Source of the DNA: Bacteroidia bacterium
Lineage (GTDB): Bacteria; Bacteroidota; Bacteroidia; Bacteroidales; UBA12481
NCBI GenBank assembly: GCA_026391235.1
Contig: JAPLDV010000919.1
Span: 1 to 13,103 of the forward strand
Reading direction: 5' to 3'
Length of the DNA: 13,103 bases
Every line of letters begins with the position of its first letter. The stretch's first letter is position 1. The position numbers and the translations under genes were made by a program. Positions 7,431 to 13,103 of the stretch are shown here, one piece after another. A model generated the notes under the pieces. That model ran no database searches. It saw only the letters and a list, made by a program, of their open reading frames with translations, and had not been told where the DNA came from.

Positions 7431-7530
7431 ATATTTTGGTGTAGATTCAAGTCTGGTTTGGGAAATTATTAAAGGCGATTTACCTGATTTAAAGAGCTTA
7501 ATCAAAGAGATTCCGGAATCACCTGAATAA
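7369..7530 (+). pseudogene. hepT (HEPN/DUF86) toxin, C-terminal remnant
   Basis: In the +1 frame relative to the nucleotidyltransferase, bases 7369-7530 encode SKFAGIEWAQIVGMRNIFVH followed by EYFGVDSSLVWEIIKGDLPD and LKSLIKEIPESPE, ending in TAA. This is the C-terminal half of HepT (DUF86), with the HEPN RNase motif Rx4HxY visible as RNIFVHEY. The first ~80 residues of a normal ~115-residue HepT are missing, and no proper start codon precedes the fragment. The only in-frame ATG is the GMRN methionine, just ahead of the motif. The junction with the mntA part lies at about 7360-7372. One deletion can explain both losses: the end of mntA and the start of hepT. Confidence 0.75.
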
Positions 7531-7548
7531 AACCATTGTGGTTTTATT
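7526..7548. terminator. Perfect 10-bp hairpin at the end of the hepT remnant
   Basis: AATAAAACCA (7526-7535) and TGGTTTTATT (7539-7548) form a perfect inverted repeat with a TTG loop. It overlaps the TAA of the hepT remnant. The A-rich left arm and T-rich right arm suit a terminator that could work in both directions, though the GC core is short. Confidence 0.5.
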
Positions 7549-7771
7549 CTCGGAACAAATGGGATTTCGCAGGATTATTTCCTGACCTGATGGACCACCA
7601 GTACCACCGCACCATCATACAGCTCCGCCTGGATGACAGTACAATGGATTAGAGGTTCCATCTGCCCTGATCCGGAATATCGTGTCGTTTAGTGTTTCCC
7701 AGAAGATCGGGCCCTCAGGAGAGGTGATGAATTCAGCGTGGCTGTCACTGTACCTTACAAGATGGTAATGA
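7531..7771. other. Gene-poor stretch holding remnants
   Basis: Between the hepT remnant and the VOC cluster there is no intact gene. The stretch holds the terminator-like hairpin and the two minus-strand remnants described separately. It sits at the convergence of plus-strand and minus-strand units. Confidence 0.55.
7575..7668 (-). pseudogene. Unidentified C-terminal coding remnant
   Basis: In another minus-strand frame, bases about 7668-7575 read MEPLIHCTVIQAELYDGAVV followed by LVVHQVRK and TAA. The strand-like composition and basic end look like the C-terminus of a real protein overlapping the beta-propeller fragment. I do not recognise the family. It could equally be chance. There is no start codon context or promoter. 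Confidence 0.22.
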
Positions 7772-7776
7772 TTATG
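7615..7776 (-). pseudogene. Likely 6-bladed beta-propeller protein fragment
   Basis: A minus-strand frame with no start encodes HNHYHLVRYSDSHAEF, then SPEGPIFWETLNDTIFRIRA and DGTSNPLY, before a TGA at 7617-7615. The FxWExxNDTI(F/Y)xI pattern resembles Bacteroidota 6-bladed beta-propeller lipoproteins (BF3164-like). Those are about 350-400 residues, so only about 45 residues remain. It begins at the stop of the VOC gene in another frame. The family call is from pattern memory only. Confidence 0.4.
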
Positions 7777-8245
7777 CCTGCCTTAGCTTTTCAATATCGA
7801 ATTTCTTCATTTGCAGAAAGGCCTTGGTTACCCTGCCCGCTCTGGCTGGGTCGCTCATCAATTCCGACAGAATGGATGGAACGATCTGCCACGAAAGTCC
7901 GTATTTGTCTTTCAGCCAGCCGCACTGGCCTTCCTCTCCACCATCCATTGTGAGTTTGCTCCAGTAATGATCGATTTCTTCCTGCGTTTCGCAGTAAACC
8001 TGAAGCGAGATAGCTTCATTAAATTTGAATATGGGTCCACCATTCAGTGCGGTAAAAGATTGTCCGTTAATCTGAAAAGCAACGGTCATTGCGGTGCCTT
8101 CTTTCTGCCCGTGAATTTCAAAACCCTCTTTACCATACCGGCTGACCGTCCCGATTTTAGAGTTTTTAAAAACAGAAGTATAGAATAGGGCCGCTTCTTC
8201 GGCCTGGTCGTCAAACCAGAGACAAGGGGTAATTTGATTGATCAT
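7772..8245 (-). CDS. VOC-fold protein, PhnB-like (PF06983 type)
   Basis: The product is 157 residues from the ATG at 8245, chosen because the family motif starts at once (MINQITPCLWFDDQAEEAAL then FYTSVFKNSKIG). A longer frame reaching 8314 would run into the gene upstream. The opening and WLKDKYGLSWQIVPS near the end are typical of the '3-demethylubiquinone-9 3-methyltransferase' domain family. That name is historical: these are vicinal-oxygen-chelate (glyoxalase/bleomycin-resistance-fold) proteins, mostly of unknown substrate. It is the last gene of a three-gene minus-strand cluster and begins 20 bases after the SRPBCC gene. It is soluble and probably cytoplasmic. Family confidence is high; function is unknown. 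Confidence 0.88.
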   Translation of the reverse strand: MINQITPCLWFDDQAEEAALFYTSVFKNSKIGTVSRYGKEGFEIHGQKEGTAMTVAFQINGQSFTALNGGPIFKFNEAISLQVYCETQEEIDHYWSKLTMDGGEEGQCGWLKDKYGLSWQIVPSILSELMSDPARAGRVTKAFLQMKKFDIEKLRQA

Positions 8246-8265
8246 GCCATAAGCATTATTAAAGA

Positions 8266-8691
8266 TTATTTTTCCTCTGTATACTTTTTGAAGTTGTCGA
8301 GGATAGCTTGCCATCCGGTGCGTTGAAGCTCAATGGTATTGGTGGTTTCCGCTTCAAACGTTTCCACAATCTCCGTTGTTTCACCGGATGCTGAAAAGGT
8401 TATGCTGGCTTTGCGGCTGTCACCCATGGTATAGTCTATCTGTTTCATTTTTATCACGTTGTCATACACTCCCCGAAAATCAAAACCCATGCTACCGTCC
8501 CTTGCCTCCATTCGGTAACTGAATTTTCCGCCGGCCGTTAAATCATTCTCTGCCCGGGGTGTATGCCAGTCTTGGGAAGCATTATTCCACCGGATAATAT
8601 CATCAGGATGGGTCCATGTCTCCCATACTTTTTCAATCGGAGCATGTACTCTGACAGAAACCGTAATCGAATTTTTTGCGGTTGATTCCAT
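8266..8691 (-). CDS. SRPBCC/AHSA1-type START-like domain protein
   Basis: The product is 141 residues. It starts MESTAKNSITVSVRVHAPIE then KVWETWTHPDDIIRWNNAS, the standard opening of AHSA1-like SRPBCC proteins (beta strand, helix with VWExWT, then a DW/GGKFSYRMEARDGSMGF strand pair). It ends with the long helix GWQAILDNFKKYTEEK. These helix-grip proteins bind hydrophobic ligands in a cavity; no catalytic function can be assigned. The gene lies between two VOC-fold genes with gaps of 27 and 20 bases, so co-transcription is likely. Clusters of SRPBCC and PhnB-like genes are common in Bacteroidota, but their shared role is unclear. Confidence 0.9.
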   Translation of the reverse strand: MESTAKNSITVSVRVHAPIEKVWETWTHPDDIIRWNNASQDWHTPRAENDLTAGGKFSYRMEARDGSMGFDFRGVYDNVIKMKQIDYTMGDSRKASITFSASGETTEIVETFEAETTNTIELQRTGWQAILDNFKKYTEEK

Positions 8692-8718
8692 TCCTCTGTT
8701 TTTTTTAAGGCAGGTCCT

Positions 8719-9156
8719 CTATTGTTCGTTACAATTAAACATCCACATCACCCCGTATTTGTCGGTACAGCTGCCATAATAAGCTCCCCAGAACATAACC
8801 TGAAGTTCCTGGGTTATCGTACCGCCGGCCGATAAAGCATGAAAAAACCGTTTGGTCTCTGCTTTTGTGTCCGGTTCAAGCATGATGTTGACATTGTTGC
8901 CGGAAGTCACCCGGAAGCCCATGGATTCCGGAGCATCTGTACCCATTAATACATGTCCGCCAATCAGGGGAAGTTCAATATGCATAACAAGTTTCTTATC
9001 TTCATCCGGAAGTGAAGGAGAACCCGGTGCGGGCGGAATATCCCCGAAACGGGCAATGCCCATACCGCTAAACTCTCCGCCGAAAACGGATTTGTAAAAA
9101 TTGAAAGCTTCCTCGGTATTCCGGAAAAAGTTGAGATAGGTGCTTACCCGTGCCAT
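8719..9156 (-). CDS. VOC-fold protein, PhnB-like glyoxalase superfamily
   Basis: The product is 145 residues from the ATG at 9156. This start is preferred over an upstream ATG at 9201, because MARVSTYLNFFRNTEEAFNF then YKSVFGGEF is the conserved family N-terminus. Later motifs include HVLMGTDAPE and FWGAYYGSCTDKYGVMWMFN, as in PhnB-like VOC proteins that pack as paired beta-alpha-beta-beta-beta units. Metal-binding residues cannot be assigned with confidence. It is the first gene of the minus-strand cluster (VOC, SRPBCC, VOC). The leader holds a perfect AT palindrome at 9171-9184. Function is unknown beyond fold. Confidence 0.88.
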   Translation of the reverse strand: MARVSTYLNFFRNTEEAFNFYKSVFGGEFSGMGIARFGDIPPAPGSPSLPDEDKKLVMHIELPLIGGHVLMGTDAPESMGFRVTSGNNVNIMLEPDTKAETKRFFHALSAGGTITQELQVMFWGAYYGSCTDKYGVMWMFNCNEQ

Positions 9157-9170
9157 TATATTATTTCTAT

Positions 9171-9184
9171 AATTTTTAAAAATT
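9171..9184. promoter_or_regulatory. AT palindrome in the leader of the VOC/SRPBCC cluster
   Basis: AATTTTTAAAAATT is a perfect 14-base palindrome 15 bases upstream of the VOC gene ATG at 9156. It could be part of a promoter or operator, but perfect AT palindromes also arise by chance in such AT-rich leaders. No TANNTTTG box was found beside it. Confidence 0.25.
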
Positions 9185-9246
9185 AAACAAGCTGATCGCA
9201 CTTTTGTTTGAAGAAAGGGGTTACAATTTATACATGATTAAAGGTT

Positions 9247-9861
9247 TCAATCTCTCTCTTCCCGTAATTCAGGATCTGAGCCGGTTATTAATAAATTTTT
9301 TGCACGTCCTGTTATCGCGGTAATGAATCCGGTTTTTGCAATCGTATAACCATCTCTGTCGAACCTGTATTTTTTCGCAAGTTCATATTTCAGTTTTTCA
9401 TACTGCCTGGCAACAGCCGGGTCCTGCCGCAGGAAGTCCCTGAAAAAGAGCCTGTCCCACAGGGAGTGATCCCGCTGGCCCATATGTATATGAAAAGCCT
9501 GACCTTTAATCCCTTCCAAAGTATAGCCCTTTACAAACATCATGTAGGGGACGGGGTCATCCGTACGCCAGATGAAATTATAATCAATTGAATCCATATT
9601 TTCAATGATCCGGCCCTTGAGCTGTTCATTCAGTGGAGGTATTTCCACCAGAATGTCAATGGTCGGTTTTGCAGCTAGCCCTGGAACCGCTGTGCTTCCG
9701 AAATGTTCTGTTCTTAGTGCAACCTGATGGCCTAATGTATTGATCAGAAGCTCTTTTTCTTCCTCAAAAAGGATCGGCCATCCGGGATTGTACGATACAA
9801 TCTCAACCGGAAATAGTTTTCCTAATTCTTCCCTGGTTAATTCTTCAACTTTCCTGACCAT
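9247..9861 (-). CDS. GrpB/UPF0157 family protein (nucleotidyltransferase fold)
   Basis: The product is 204 residues. It opens MVRKVEELTREELGKLFPVE then IVSYNPGWPILFEEEKELL and carries the family core HFGSTAVPGLAAKPTIDILV at about residues 53-72. Here GSTAVPG and the DI(L/M)V strand form the nucleotidyltransferase-like active-site region. A second conserved block, HIHMGQRDHSLWDRLFFRDF, lies near 123-142. GrpB proteins are usually about 170-190 residues; the slightly longer C-terminus here is not alarming. The biological substrate is not established. The gene is monocistronic by spacing, ends 90 bases before the VOC cluster leader, and is divergent from the PmoA-like gene. Confidence 0.92.
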   Translation of the reverse strand: MVRKVEELTREELGKLFPVEIVSYNPGWPILFEEEKELLINTLGHQVALRTEHFGSTAVPGLAAKPTIDILVEIPPLNEQLKGRIIENMDSIDYNFIWRTDDPVPYMMFVKGYTLEGIKGQAFHIHMGQRDHSLWDRLFFRDFLRQDPAVARQYEKLKYELAKKYRFDRDGYTIAKTGFITAITGRAKNLLITGSDPELREERD

Positions 9862-10025
9862 TTCTCTTTTGACCCCTTTTTTTGGATGTACCCCTGATAG
9901 TGCCCGGTATTTTTATCAAATATAACGATCCGATAATTACCGGCGATACCATGTTTTTACTGTCTTTACCGACTTCGGATTTTTATTGCTAATTTGTCCT
10001 CGCTAAATATTCTAAACCAGCCGAA
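9862..10025. promoter_or_regulatory. Divergent promoter region between grpB-like and PmoA-like genes
   Basis: On the minus strand TATATTTG (9924-9917) matches the TANNTTTG -7 consensus, 56 bases upstream of the GrpB-family ATG at 9861. The -33 position has no good TTTG. On the plus strand CTAATTTG (about 9991-9998), ahead of the ATG at 10026, is one base short of the proper spacing, so that promoter is undecided. Confidence 0.42.
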
Positions 10026-10937
10026 ATGAAACTCTTCTCAACCATATGTATGACGGTCATCCTGCTCCTTACGGGCTTTGCGGCTCAATCACAGGTTACT
10101 GCAGTCAAGGTGGGAAACCGCATCGATGTCAGCATCAACGGAAACCTCTTTACGCAATACATCTTTTCCGAAGATGAAAAGTACCCCTTCTTTTTTCCAG
10201 TGAACGGGCCATCCGGATTCAGTGTGACCTCCATGAGGAACAGTCTGTATCCGCACCATAGCTCGCTGTTCTTCGGCTGCGACCGGGTAAACGGCGGGAA
10301 CTACTGGCAGGAGGGGCTCGACCGCGGTCAGATAAAGTCCCTCCGGGCAGAAATACTTAAAACGGGAAAAGATACCGTGGTCCTTACGAACGAGTGCATC
10401 TGGAGCCGGCCAGGAGCTGAATCTCCGGTCCGGGATGTACGCAACATTACCATTACGGCACCTTCAAAAGATCTCTGTCAGATCGATTTCGATATCCGGC
10501 TCGATATGCTCATGGATGTGAAAATCGAGAAAACCAACCACTCCTTTTTTAGTGCCCGTATGGCTCCCGATCTGTCTGTGGCCCAGGGAGGAGCCATGGT
10601 CAATGCCGAAGGCAACCAGGGCGAGACGGGCGATAACGGAACATTTGGCAAAAAATCTCCCTGGATGGACTGCTACGGAACCCGCAACGGCAAAACCGAA
10701 GGAATGGCTATCCTGCAGCATCCGTCAAACCCGTGGTACCCATCACCCTGGTTCACACGCGATTACGGGTTCTTCTCCCCGACACCGATGTATTGGCCTT
10801 CCGACGAAACCGCCGGAACGGTACTCAAAAAAGGAGATACCCTAAAACTTCGCTACAGGGTTTTGGTCCACAGCGGTGATACCAAGGCCGCGGGGATTGC
10901 CGGAGAGTTTGAGAGGTATGAGAAGAGTGACAAGTGA
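10026..10937 (+). CDS. Secreted PmoA-like (DUF6807) family protein
   Basis: The product is 303 residues with a clear signal peptide (MKLFSTICMTVILLLTGFAA then QSQ). The mature part is rich in beta strands. It carries family-typical segments PFFFPVNGPSG, YPHHSSLFFGCDRVNGGNYW, KTNHSFFSARMAPDLS, SPWMDCYGTRNGKTEGMAIL and NPWYPSPWFTRDYGFFSPTP. This matches the PmoA-like/DUF6807 family (PF14100), common in Bacteroidota and Planctomycetota. Despite the name it is not particulate methane monooxygenase. The Trp/Tyr/His-rich, beta-sandwich-like core suggests carbohydrate-related binding or catalysis, but the activity is unknown. The last residues (EKSDK) and the stop are encoded by a tandem heptamer repeat. 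It precedes rhaT in the same direction, but a 246-base gap with its own promoter suggests separate transcription. Confidence 0.85.
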   Translation: MKLFSTICMTVILLLTGFAAQSQVTAVKVGNRIDVSINGNLFTQYIFSEDEKYPFFFPVNGPSGFSVTSMRNSLYPHHSSLFFGCDRVNGGNYWQEGLDRGQIKSLRAEILKTGKDTVVLTNECIWSRPGAESPVRDVRNITITAPSKDLCQIDFDIRLDMLMDVKIEKTNHSFFSARMAPDLSVAQGGAMVNAEGNQGETGDNGTFGKKSPWMDCYGTRNGKTEGMAILQHPSNPWYPSPWFTRDYGFFSPTPMYWPSDETAGTVLKKGDTLKLRYRVLVHSGDTKAAGIAGEFERYEKSDK

Positions 10938-10952
10938 CGAGTGACAAGTGAC
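10925..10952. repeat. Tandem repeat: 14-mer GAGTGACAAGTGAC x2 (heptamer RAGTGAC x4)
   Basis: Two exact adjacent copies of GAGTGACAAGTGAC (10925-10938 and 10939-10952) equal four heptamers of RAGTGAC. The stop codon of the PmoA-like gene (TGA, 10935-10937) lies inside the second heptamer, so the repeat supplies the protein's last codons. Confidence 0.8.
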
Positions 10953-10961
10953 AGGTTGGTA

Positions 10962-10979
10962 AGACGCAAATATGCGTCT
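10962..10979. repeat. Hairpin AGACGCA-AATA-TGCGTCT downstream of the PmoA-like gene
   Basis: A perfect 7-bp stem (10962-10968 with 10973-10979) and a 4-base loop lie 24 bases after the stop. CTATTTGG follows, with only a short T-run. It may act as a weak terminator. I recall similar AGACGCA...TGCGTCT palindromes as dispersed elements in other genomes. Confidence 0.5.
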
Positions 10980-11075
10980 CTATTTGGATCTTGCACTTCA
11001 GCATTCAAAACTGGCCTTCGAATCTCAACATTCTTACAATATTAGTGTCAAAATGTGCAAATAATAATTCAATCT

Positions 11076-11089
11076 CTGTATTGATACAG
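11076..11089. promoter_or_regulatory. Candidate operator upstream of rhaT: CTGTAT-TG-ATACAG
   Basis: A perfect inverted repeat with 6-bp arms and a 2-bp centre overlaps the -33 part of the rhaT promoter. This is the right size and place for a homodimeric regulator of the rhamnose genes, for example a GntR- or LacI-type protein. No regulator gene is in the window, so its identity is unknown. Confidence 0.42.
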
Positions 11090-11111
11090 TTTATAAGGCA
11101 GATTATGTTTG
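11080..11111 (+). promoter_or_regulatory. Bacteroidota-type promoter for rhaT-rhaA
   Basis: TATGTTTG (11104-11111) is an exact match to the -7 consensus TANNTTTG. ATTG (11080-11083), 20 bases upstream, stands at the -33 TTTG position with one mismatch. Transcription would start near 11118, leaving a leader of about 65 bases that is A-rich just before the ATG at 11184, without a Shine-Dalgarno sequence. Confidence 0.58.
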
Positions 11112-11183
11112 ATTCCCTGGATACAAACATTTTTGGTTAATAATATCAAATAGGCCAGAATATTAAATAAAATTGAAAAGACG

Positions 11184-12242
11184 ATGAACGCATTACTTGG
11201 GGTTATTTTTCATTCGATCGGAGGGTTTGCTTCCGGAAGTTTTTACATGCCGTTCAACAAAGTGAAAGGCTGGGCTTGGGAGAGTTACTGGATCATAGGA
11301 GGTTTGTTCTCCTGGCTGATTGTACCTCCTCTGGCCGCCTGGCTGACGGTACCAGGGTTTGCGGAGATAATCGCAGCAACCTCAGGACGGATTATCTCAA
11401 TCACCATTTTGATGGGACTACTTTGGGGAATAGGAGGTCTAACCTATGGATTGGGAGTAAGGTACCTTGGAATGTCGTTGGGAAACTCCGTAATACTGGG
11501 TTTATGTTCGGCTTTCGGAGCCCTGGTTCCGTCGATCTATTATTCCATTAATCCTTCACCGGGAAAAGTATCTTTTACCGACATGCTGGGCCATAGCGGC
11601 GGACAGCTCGTACTGATCGGGGTTGTCATCTGCCTGGCGGGTATTGCCATTACCGGAAAAGCCGGGATGATGAAAGAGAAAGAAATCTCCGGAAATAGTG
11701 CAGTCCGGACAGCTGATCAGGAGTTCAGCATTGTCAAAGGTCTTATCATAGCAGTCATATCAGGTGTTCTGAGCTCATTCTTTAATTTTGGCATCGAGGC
11801 AGGCAAACCTATGGCAGAAGCAGCCGTAGCAGCCGGTTTTAATCCTTTGTTTCAGAATAATGTAACGTTTGTAGTATTATTATGGGGCGGGCTCACCACC
11901 AATCTGATCTGGACAACGATCCTAAACCTGAAGAACCGTACCTACGGAAATTTTGTTGATAAAGCCAAACCGCTGTTTAATAACTATTTCTTTTCGGCAC
12001 TTGCCGGCACCATGTGGTTTCTGCAGTTTTTCTTCTATGGAATGGGTGAAAGCAAGCTCGGCAACGGAGCCAGCTCATGGATTTTGCACATGTCGACGAT
12101 TATTCTGACCGCAAACATGTGGGGTTTATACCGGAGGGAATGGAAAGGGGTTTCATCACGGACCATCAAAACATTTGTAATCGGTATTGCGGTGATTATG
12201 CTGTCGGTTTTTATTGTCGGAATAGGGAATTATAAAAACTAA
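11184..12242 (+). CDS. rhaT: L-rhamnose/H+ symporter RhaT
   Basis: The product is 352 residues and strongly hydrophobic, with about ten membrane segments, typical of RhaT in the drug/metabolite transporter superfamily. Recognisable family segments are the N-terminus GVIFHSIGGFASGSFYMPFN followed by KVKGWAWESYWIIGGLFSWL, then WGIGGLTYGLGVRYLGMSLG, the central SGVLSSFFNFGIEAGKPMAE, and near the end YGMGESKLGNGASSWILHMS. It imports L-rhamnose across the inner membrane by proton symport. Length matches the family norm (about 340-350). It is followed after 45 bases by rhaA in the same direction, forming a rhamnose uptake and isomerisation operon. Regulation is likely through the promoter/operator at 11076-11111. 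Confidence 0.96.
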   Translation: MNALLGVIFHSIGGFASGSFYMPFNKVKGWAWESYWIIGGLFSWLIVPPLAAWLTVPGFAEIIAATSGRIISITILMGLLWGIGGLTYGLGVRYLGMSLGNSVILGLCSAFGALVPSIYYSINPSPGKVSFTDMLGHSGGQLVLIGVVICLAGIAITGKAGMMKEKEISGNSAVRTADQEFSIVKGLIIAVISGVLSSFFNFGIEAGKPMAEAAVAAGFNPLFQNNVTFVVLLWGGLTTNLIWTTILNLKNRTYGNFVDKAKPLFNNYFFSALAGTMWFLQFFFYGMGESKLGNGASSWILHMSTIILTANMWGLYRREWKGVSSRTIKTFVIGIAVIMLSVFIVGIGNYKN

Positions 12243-12287
12243 AACCCGATCACATTTAGAGCGAACTAAATTATTAAACATTTGGAT

Positions 12288-13103
12288 ATGGATAAGATGG
12301 ATTTAACGGAACAGGCGTATGCAATAGCACGGGAGCAATATGCCTATCTGGGTGTAGATACAGACAAGGCCCTGGCCAGAATGGATGAGGTGGTGATTTC
12401 TCTGCATTGCTGGCAGGCCGATGATGTGGGGGGATTTGAAACTTCAGATGCTGCACTTTCCGGCGGGGGAATACAGGCTACGGGAAATTATCCGGGTAAA
12501 GCCACGACAATCATGGAGCTGCGGAACGATCTGGAAAAGGTACTAACCTTATTGCCAGGGAGATATCGGTTCAGCCTCCACGCCCTGTATGGTGATTTCG
12601 GGGGGAGGTTTGTCGATCGCGATCAGATTGAACCGGAGCATTTTCAATCCTGGATCGACTGGTGCAAAAAACTGGGCATCGGAATGGATTTTAATCCATC
12701 CTTCTTTTCGCATTCCAATGCAAAGTCAGGCTTTACGTTGTCTTCGAAAGATGAGAACATCAGGAAATTTTGGGTTGAGCATCTGAAAAAATGCCGCAAA
12801 ATATCCGCAGAGATTGGCAAACAGCTGGGTACACCCTGTGTGATGAATATCTGGATCCCCGACGGAACCAAGGATTCACCCGTCGACAGGAACACCCACC
12901 GGGCCATCCTGAAAAAATCGCTGGATGAAGCTCTGTCAGTTGAGTATCCCAAAGAATACATGAAGGATTCATTGGAGAGTAAATTATTCGGGATCGGGAT
13001 GGAATCTATGACAGTTGGCTCGCATGAGTTTTATCTTGGATATGCCCTCTCGAGGAAAACGATCCTCTGTCTCGACAATGGACATTTTCATCCGACCGAG
13101 CAA
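12288..13103 (+). CDS. rhaA: L-rhamnose isomerase, 3' end outside the window
   Basis: The first 272 codons from the ATG at 12288 are open to the window end; the full enzyme is about 420 residues. A second in-frame ATG (12297) is a possible start. RhaA converts L-rhamnose to L-rhamnulose in the cytoplasm using divalent metal. Family blocks are clear: ISLHCWQADDVGGFE (37-51), FSLHALYGDFGG (95-106), GMDFNPSFFSH (132-142), NIWIPDGTKDSPVDR (187-201), ESKLFGIGMESMTVGSHEFY (230-249) and LCLDNGHFHPTE (260-271). By comparison with known L-rhamnose isomerases, E230, D263 and the HFH histidines are expected at the metal/substrate site. It lies 45 bases after rhaT with no terminator between. Rhamnulokinase and aldolase genes are expected downstream but are not seen. 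Confidence 0.96.
   Translation, partial: MDKMDLTEQAYAIAREQYAYLGVDTDKALARMDEVVISLHCWQADDVGGFETSDAALSGGGIQATGNYPGKATTIMELRNDLEKVLTLLPGRYRFSLHALYGDFGGRFVDRDQIEPEHFQSWIDWCKKLGIGMDFNPSFFSHSNAKSGFTLSSKDENIRKFWVEHLKKCRKISAEIGKQLGTPCVMNIWIPDGTKDSPVDRNTHRAILKKSLDEALSVEYPKEYMKDSLESKLFGIGMESMTVGSHEFYLGYALSRKTILCLDNGHFHPTEQ

Noticed and set aside
7811..8188. 125-codon plus-strand open frame opposite the last VOC gene
   Set aside because: The minus-strand product matches the PhnB-like VOC family end to end, so this is its shadow.
10464..10845. Open frames on both strands within the PmoA-like gene
   Set aside because: They overlap a full-length gene with a signal peptide and family motifs and show no features of their own.
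10026..10937. Particulate methane monooxygenase subunit A as the function of the PmoA-like gene
   Set aside because: The protein is a secreted soluble beta-rich protein with no membrane helices beyond the signal peptide. The family label is historical and misleading.
10925..10952. Short tandem repeats considered as a CRISPR array
   Set aside because: The units are 7 or 14 bases and directly adjacent, with no spacers, and no cas-like gene is in the window.
12274..12972. Minus-strand and alternative-frame open frames at the right end
   Set aside because: The continuous plus-strand frame from 12288 encodes unmistakable L-rhamnose isomerase.
1..13103. tRNA, rRNA, insertion sequences or a transposase gene
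   Set aside because: No cloverleaf, rRNA-like segment, DDE or tyrosine transposase motif, or terminal inverted repeat pair was seen on either strand by eye.

Overview
The window looks like a chromosomal stretch of a Bacteroidota (Bacteroidetes) bacterium, probably a polysaccharide-degrading Bacteroidales/Marinilabiliales-type organism. Four things point there: a C-terminal type IX secretion (T9SS) sorting domain on the largest protein; promoter-like TANNTTTG boxes ahead of several genes; A-rich leaders with no clear Shine-Dalgarno sequence; and Bacteroidota-style accessory families (PmoA-like/DUF6807, PhnB-type VOC, vapBC-type and mntA-hepT-type modules). Base composition is moderate and fairly even.

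Left end (1-831): a scar of gene debris. A Rossmann-fold (NmrA-like) fragment is followed by the first ~45 codons of a GH43-type glycosidase. That abuts the 3' end of a convergent vapBC-type toxin-antitoxin pair. The antitoxin looks whole and keeps a promoter-like box, but the PIN toxin has lost its middle.

Centre-left (832-6593): two divergently transcribed genes for exported proteins. One is a ~726-residue (alpha/alpha)6-barrel glycosidase-like protein. The other is a ~1142-residue T9SS cargo with about ten Asp-box repeats, a PKD-like domain, an F5/8-type C (discoidin) domain and a sorting domain. Both suit breakdown or binding of complex carbohydrate outside the cytoplasm.

Centre (6594-9861): small accessory genes. 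These are a DUF3764-like ferredoxin-fold protein with its own terminator, a fused and frameshifted remnant of an mntA-hepT pair, non-coding remnants that include a likely beta-propeller fragment, a minus-strand three-gene cluster (VOC, AHSA1-type SRPBCC, VOC), and a GrpB/UPF0157 nucleotidyltransferase-fold gene.

Right end (9862-13103): a secreted PmoA-like/DUF6807 protein, then a promoter region with a candidate operator, then rhaT (L-rhamnose/H+ symporter) and rhaA (L-rhamnose isomerase, running off the window). Together these take in L-rhamnose and convert it to L-rhamnulose; kinase and aldolase genes would be expected just beyond the window.

I see no RNA genes, CRISPR array, insertion sequence or clear new defence system. 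The most unusual signal is repeated internal deletion: both toxin-antitoxin modules and several neighbouring fragments have clean-looking junctions that remove gene interiors, which is either real decay or an assembly effect.
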